DNA of 6,569 nt from M55B157 sp040265115 (GTDB lineage: Bacteria > Actinomycetota > Actinomycetes > S36-B12), in the NCBI GenBank assembly GCA_040265115.1, contig JBDQGZ010000108.1, positions 1 through 6,569 on the forward strand, written 5' to 3'. Positions within the stretch are counted from its first letter, which is position 1. Every line of letters starts with the position of its first letter. The notes beneath the pieces were generated by a model. It saw only the letters and a list, made by a program, of their open reading frames with translations, was not told the origin of the DNA and did no database searches. This document shows, in pieces, positions 6,000 through 6,569 of the stretch. A program made the position numbers and the translations under genes.

Positions 6000-6569
6000 G
6001 TGGAGTTGGTGGATCGTCCGGCGGAGGGTGCCCGCGCGATCGTCGTGGTCTCGCTGCAGATGAATCACCCTGATGATCTGCACCCCAGCCCGCGGCCACC
6101 CGGCGCCAGGGCGGAACTCATCACCGAGGGCGCAGGCCTGGTGAGTCGTGATCTCTACGCAGGCGTGGGCGGCCCGTGGTCCTGGGTCGATCGCGCGGAA
6201 TGGAGCGACGAGCAGTGGCGAGCCTGGACTGATCGAGACTCCCACCACCTGTGGGTCCTGCGAGTTGGCGAGGACATCGCGGGCTACGCCGAACTCGACC
6301 AGGGCGAGGGGGGTTCGGTGGAGATCGCCTACTTCGGGCTGCTCCCCGACTGGGCCGGGCGCGGGCTCGGAGGCTGGCTGCTCACCCACGCGCTCACCGA
6401 AGCCTGGTCGCTCCCCGGAGCACAGCGGGTATGGGTCCACACCTGCGAACTCGACTCGCCGGCGGCCCTGGCGAACTACCGGGCCCGTGGGATGCGCGAG
6501 TTCGCCCGGAGCTACATAAAGGGCGGCGCCAAGGTTGGCGTTGGCAGCGACATCCAGGCCGGTGACGTC
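6000..6569 (+). CDS. GNAT family N-acetyltransferase (runs off right edge)
   Basis: 190 codons are visible from GTG 6000 with no stop before the window ends, so the C-terminus is missing, though probably only a short piece. The GNAT acetyl-CoA-binding motif A is clear: V-E-I-A-Y-F-G-L-L-P-D-W-A-G-R-G-L-G-G-W-L-L (107-128) with the pyrophosphate-binding R-G-L-G-G at 121-125. Motif B is seen in A-N-Y-R-A-R-G-M-R (158-166). D-L-Y-A-G-V-G-G-P-W-S-W-V-D-R (51-65) followed by W-S-D-E-Q-W is typical of a cytoplasmic actinobacterial GNAT subgroup. The GTG at 6000 is chosen because codons 1-20 (VELVDRPAEGARAIVVVSLQ, the V read as Met) continue a plausible first strand, and a promoter-like -10 sits just upstream. 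ATG 6060 is an alternative that would drop that segment. The substrate cannot be inferred. It is divergent from cydA and possibly shares regulation with it. Confidence 0.88.
   Translation, partial: MELVDRPAEGARAIVVVSLQMNHPDDLHPSPRPPGARAELITEGAGLVSRDLYAGVGGPWSWVDRAEWSDEQWRAWTDRDSHHLWVLRVGEDIAGYAELDQGEGGSVEIAYFGLLPDWAGRGLGGWLLTHALTEAWSLPGAQRVWVHTCELDSPAALANYRARGMREFARSYIKGGAKVGVGSDIQAGDV

Overview
The window looks like chromosomal DNA from a high-GC Gram-positive bacterium (Actinobacteria). The reasons are the strongly GC-biased third codon positions, GTG starts, stop/start overlaps of the GTGA and ATGA type, several starts with an actinobacterial TAnnnT-like -10 placed 6-8 nt in front of them (a leaderless arrangement), and a short-Q-loop CydA resembling mycobacterial and other Gram-positive cytochrome bd subunits. 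Species cannot be named from the sequence.

Layout. Positions 1-458 (minus) hold the N-terminal part of a DUF255 / YyaL-type thioredoxin-domain protein that runs off the left edge. It is divergent, across a 99-bp spacer, from a small DUF805 membrane protein (558-992, plus). A hairpin follows. Next comes a two-gene plus-strand unit: 1041-2297 encodes an S51/cyanophycinase-like (class I amidotransferase-fold) domain joined to a C-terminal domain resembling the end of cysteinyl-tRNA synthetase, and 2294-3493 encodes a PLP-dependent class V aminotransferase / cysteine-desulfurase-like protein. The stop of the first overlaps the start of the second. This unit converges, across 24 bp containing a perfect 7-bp hairpin, on the minus-strand operon cydAB (5931 down to 3518), the two subunits of cytochrome bd quinol oxidase, again with a 4-bp overlap. 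A 68-bp spacer separates cydA from a divergent GNAT acetyltransferase (6000 to the right edge, truncated).

Function. cydAB is the only part with a secure physiological role: a high-affinity, proton-pump-independent terminal oxidase for low-oxygen or respiratory-stress conditions. The cydDC transporter genes needed for bd assembly are not next to it in this window. The pair 1041-3493 is the most interesting piece. Both proteins carry cysteine-related architecture (a CysS-type C-terminus and a SufS/NifS-like fold) and are apparently co-translated, but their substrates cannot be read from sequence. The remaining genes are ordinary accessory or housekeeping genes of unknown specificity.

I see no RNA genes, CRISPR arrays, insertion sequences, phage genes or defence systems, and no intergenic stretch longer than about 100 bp.
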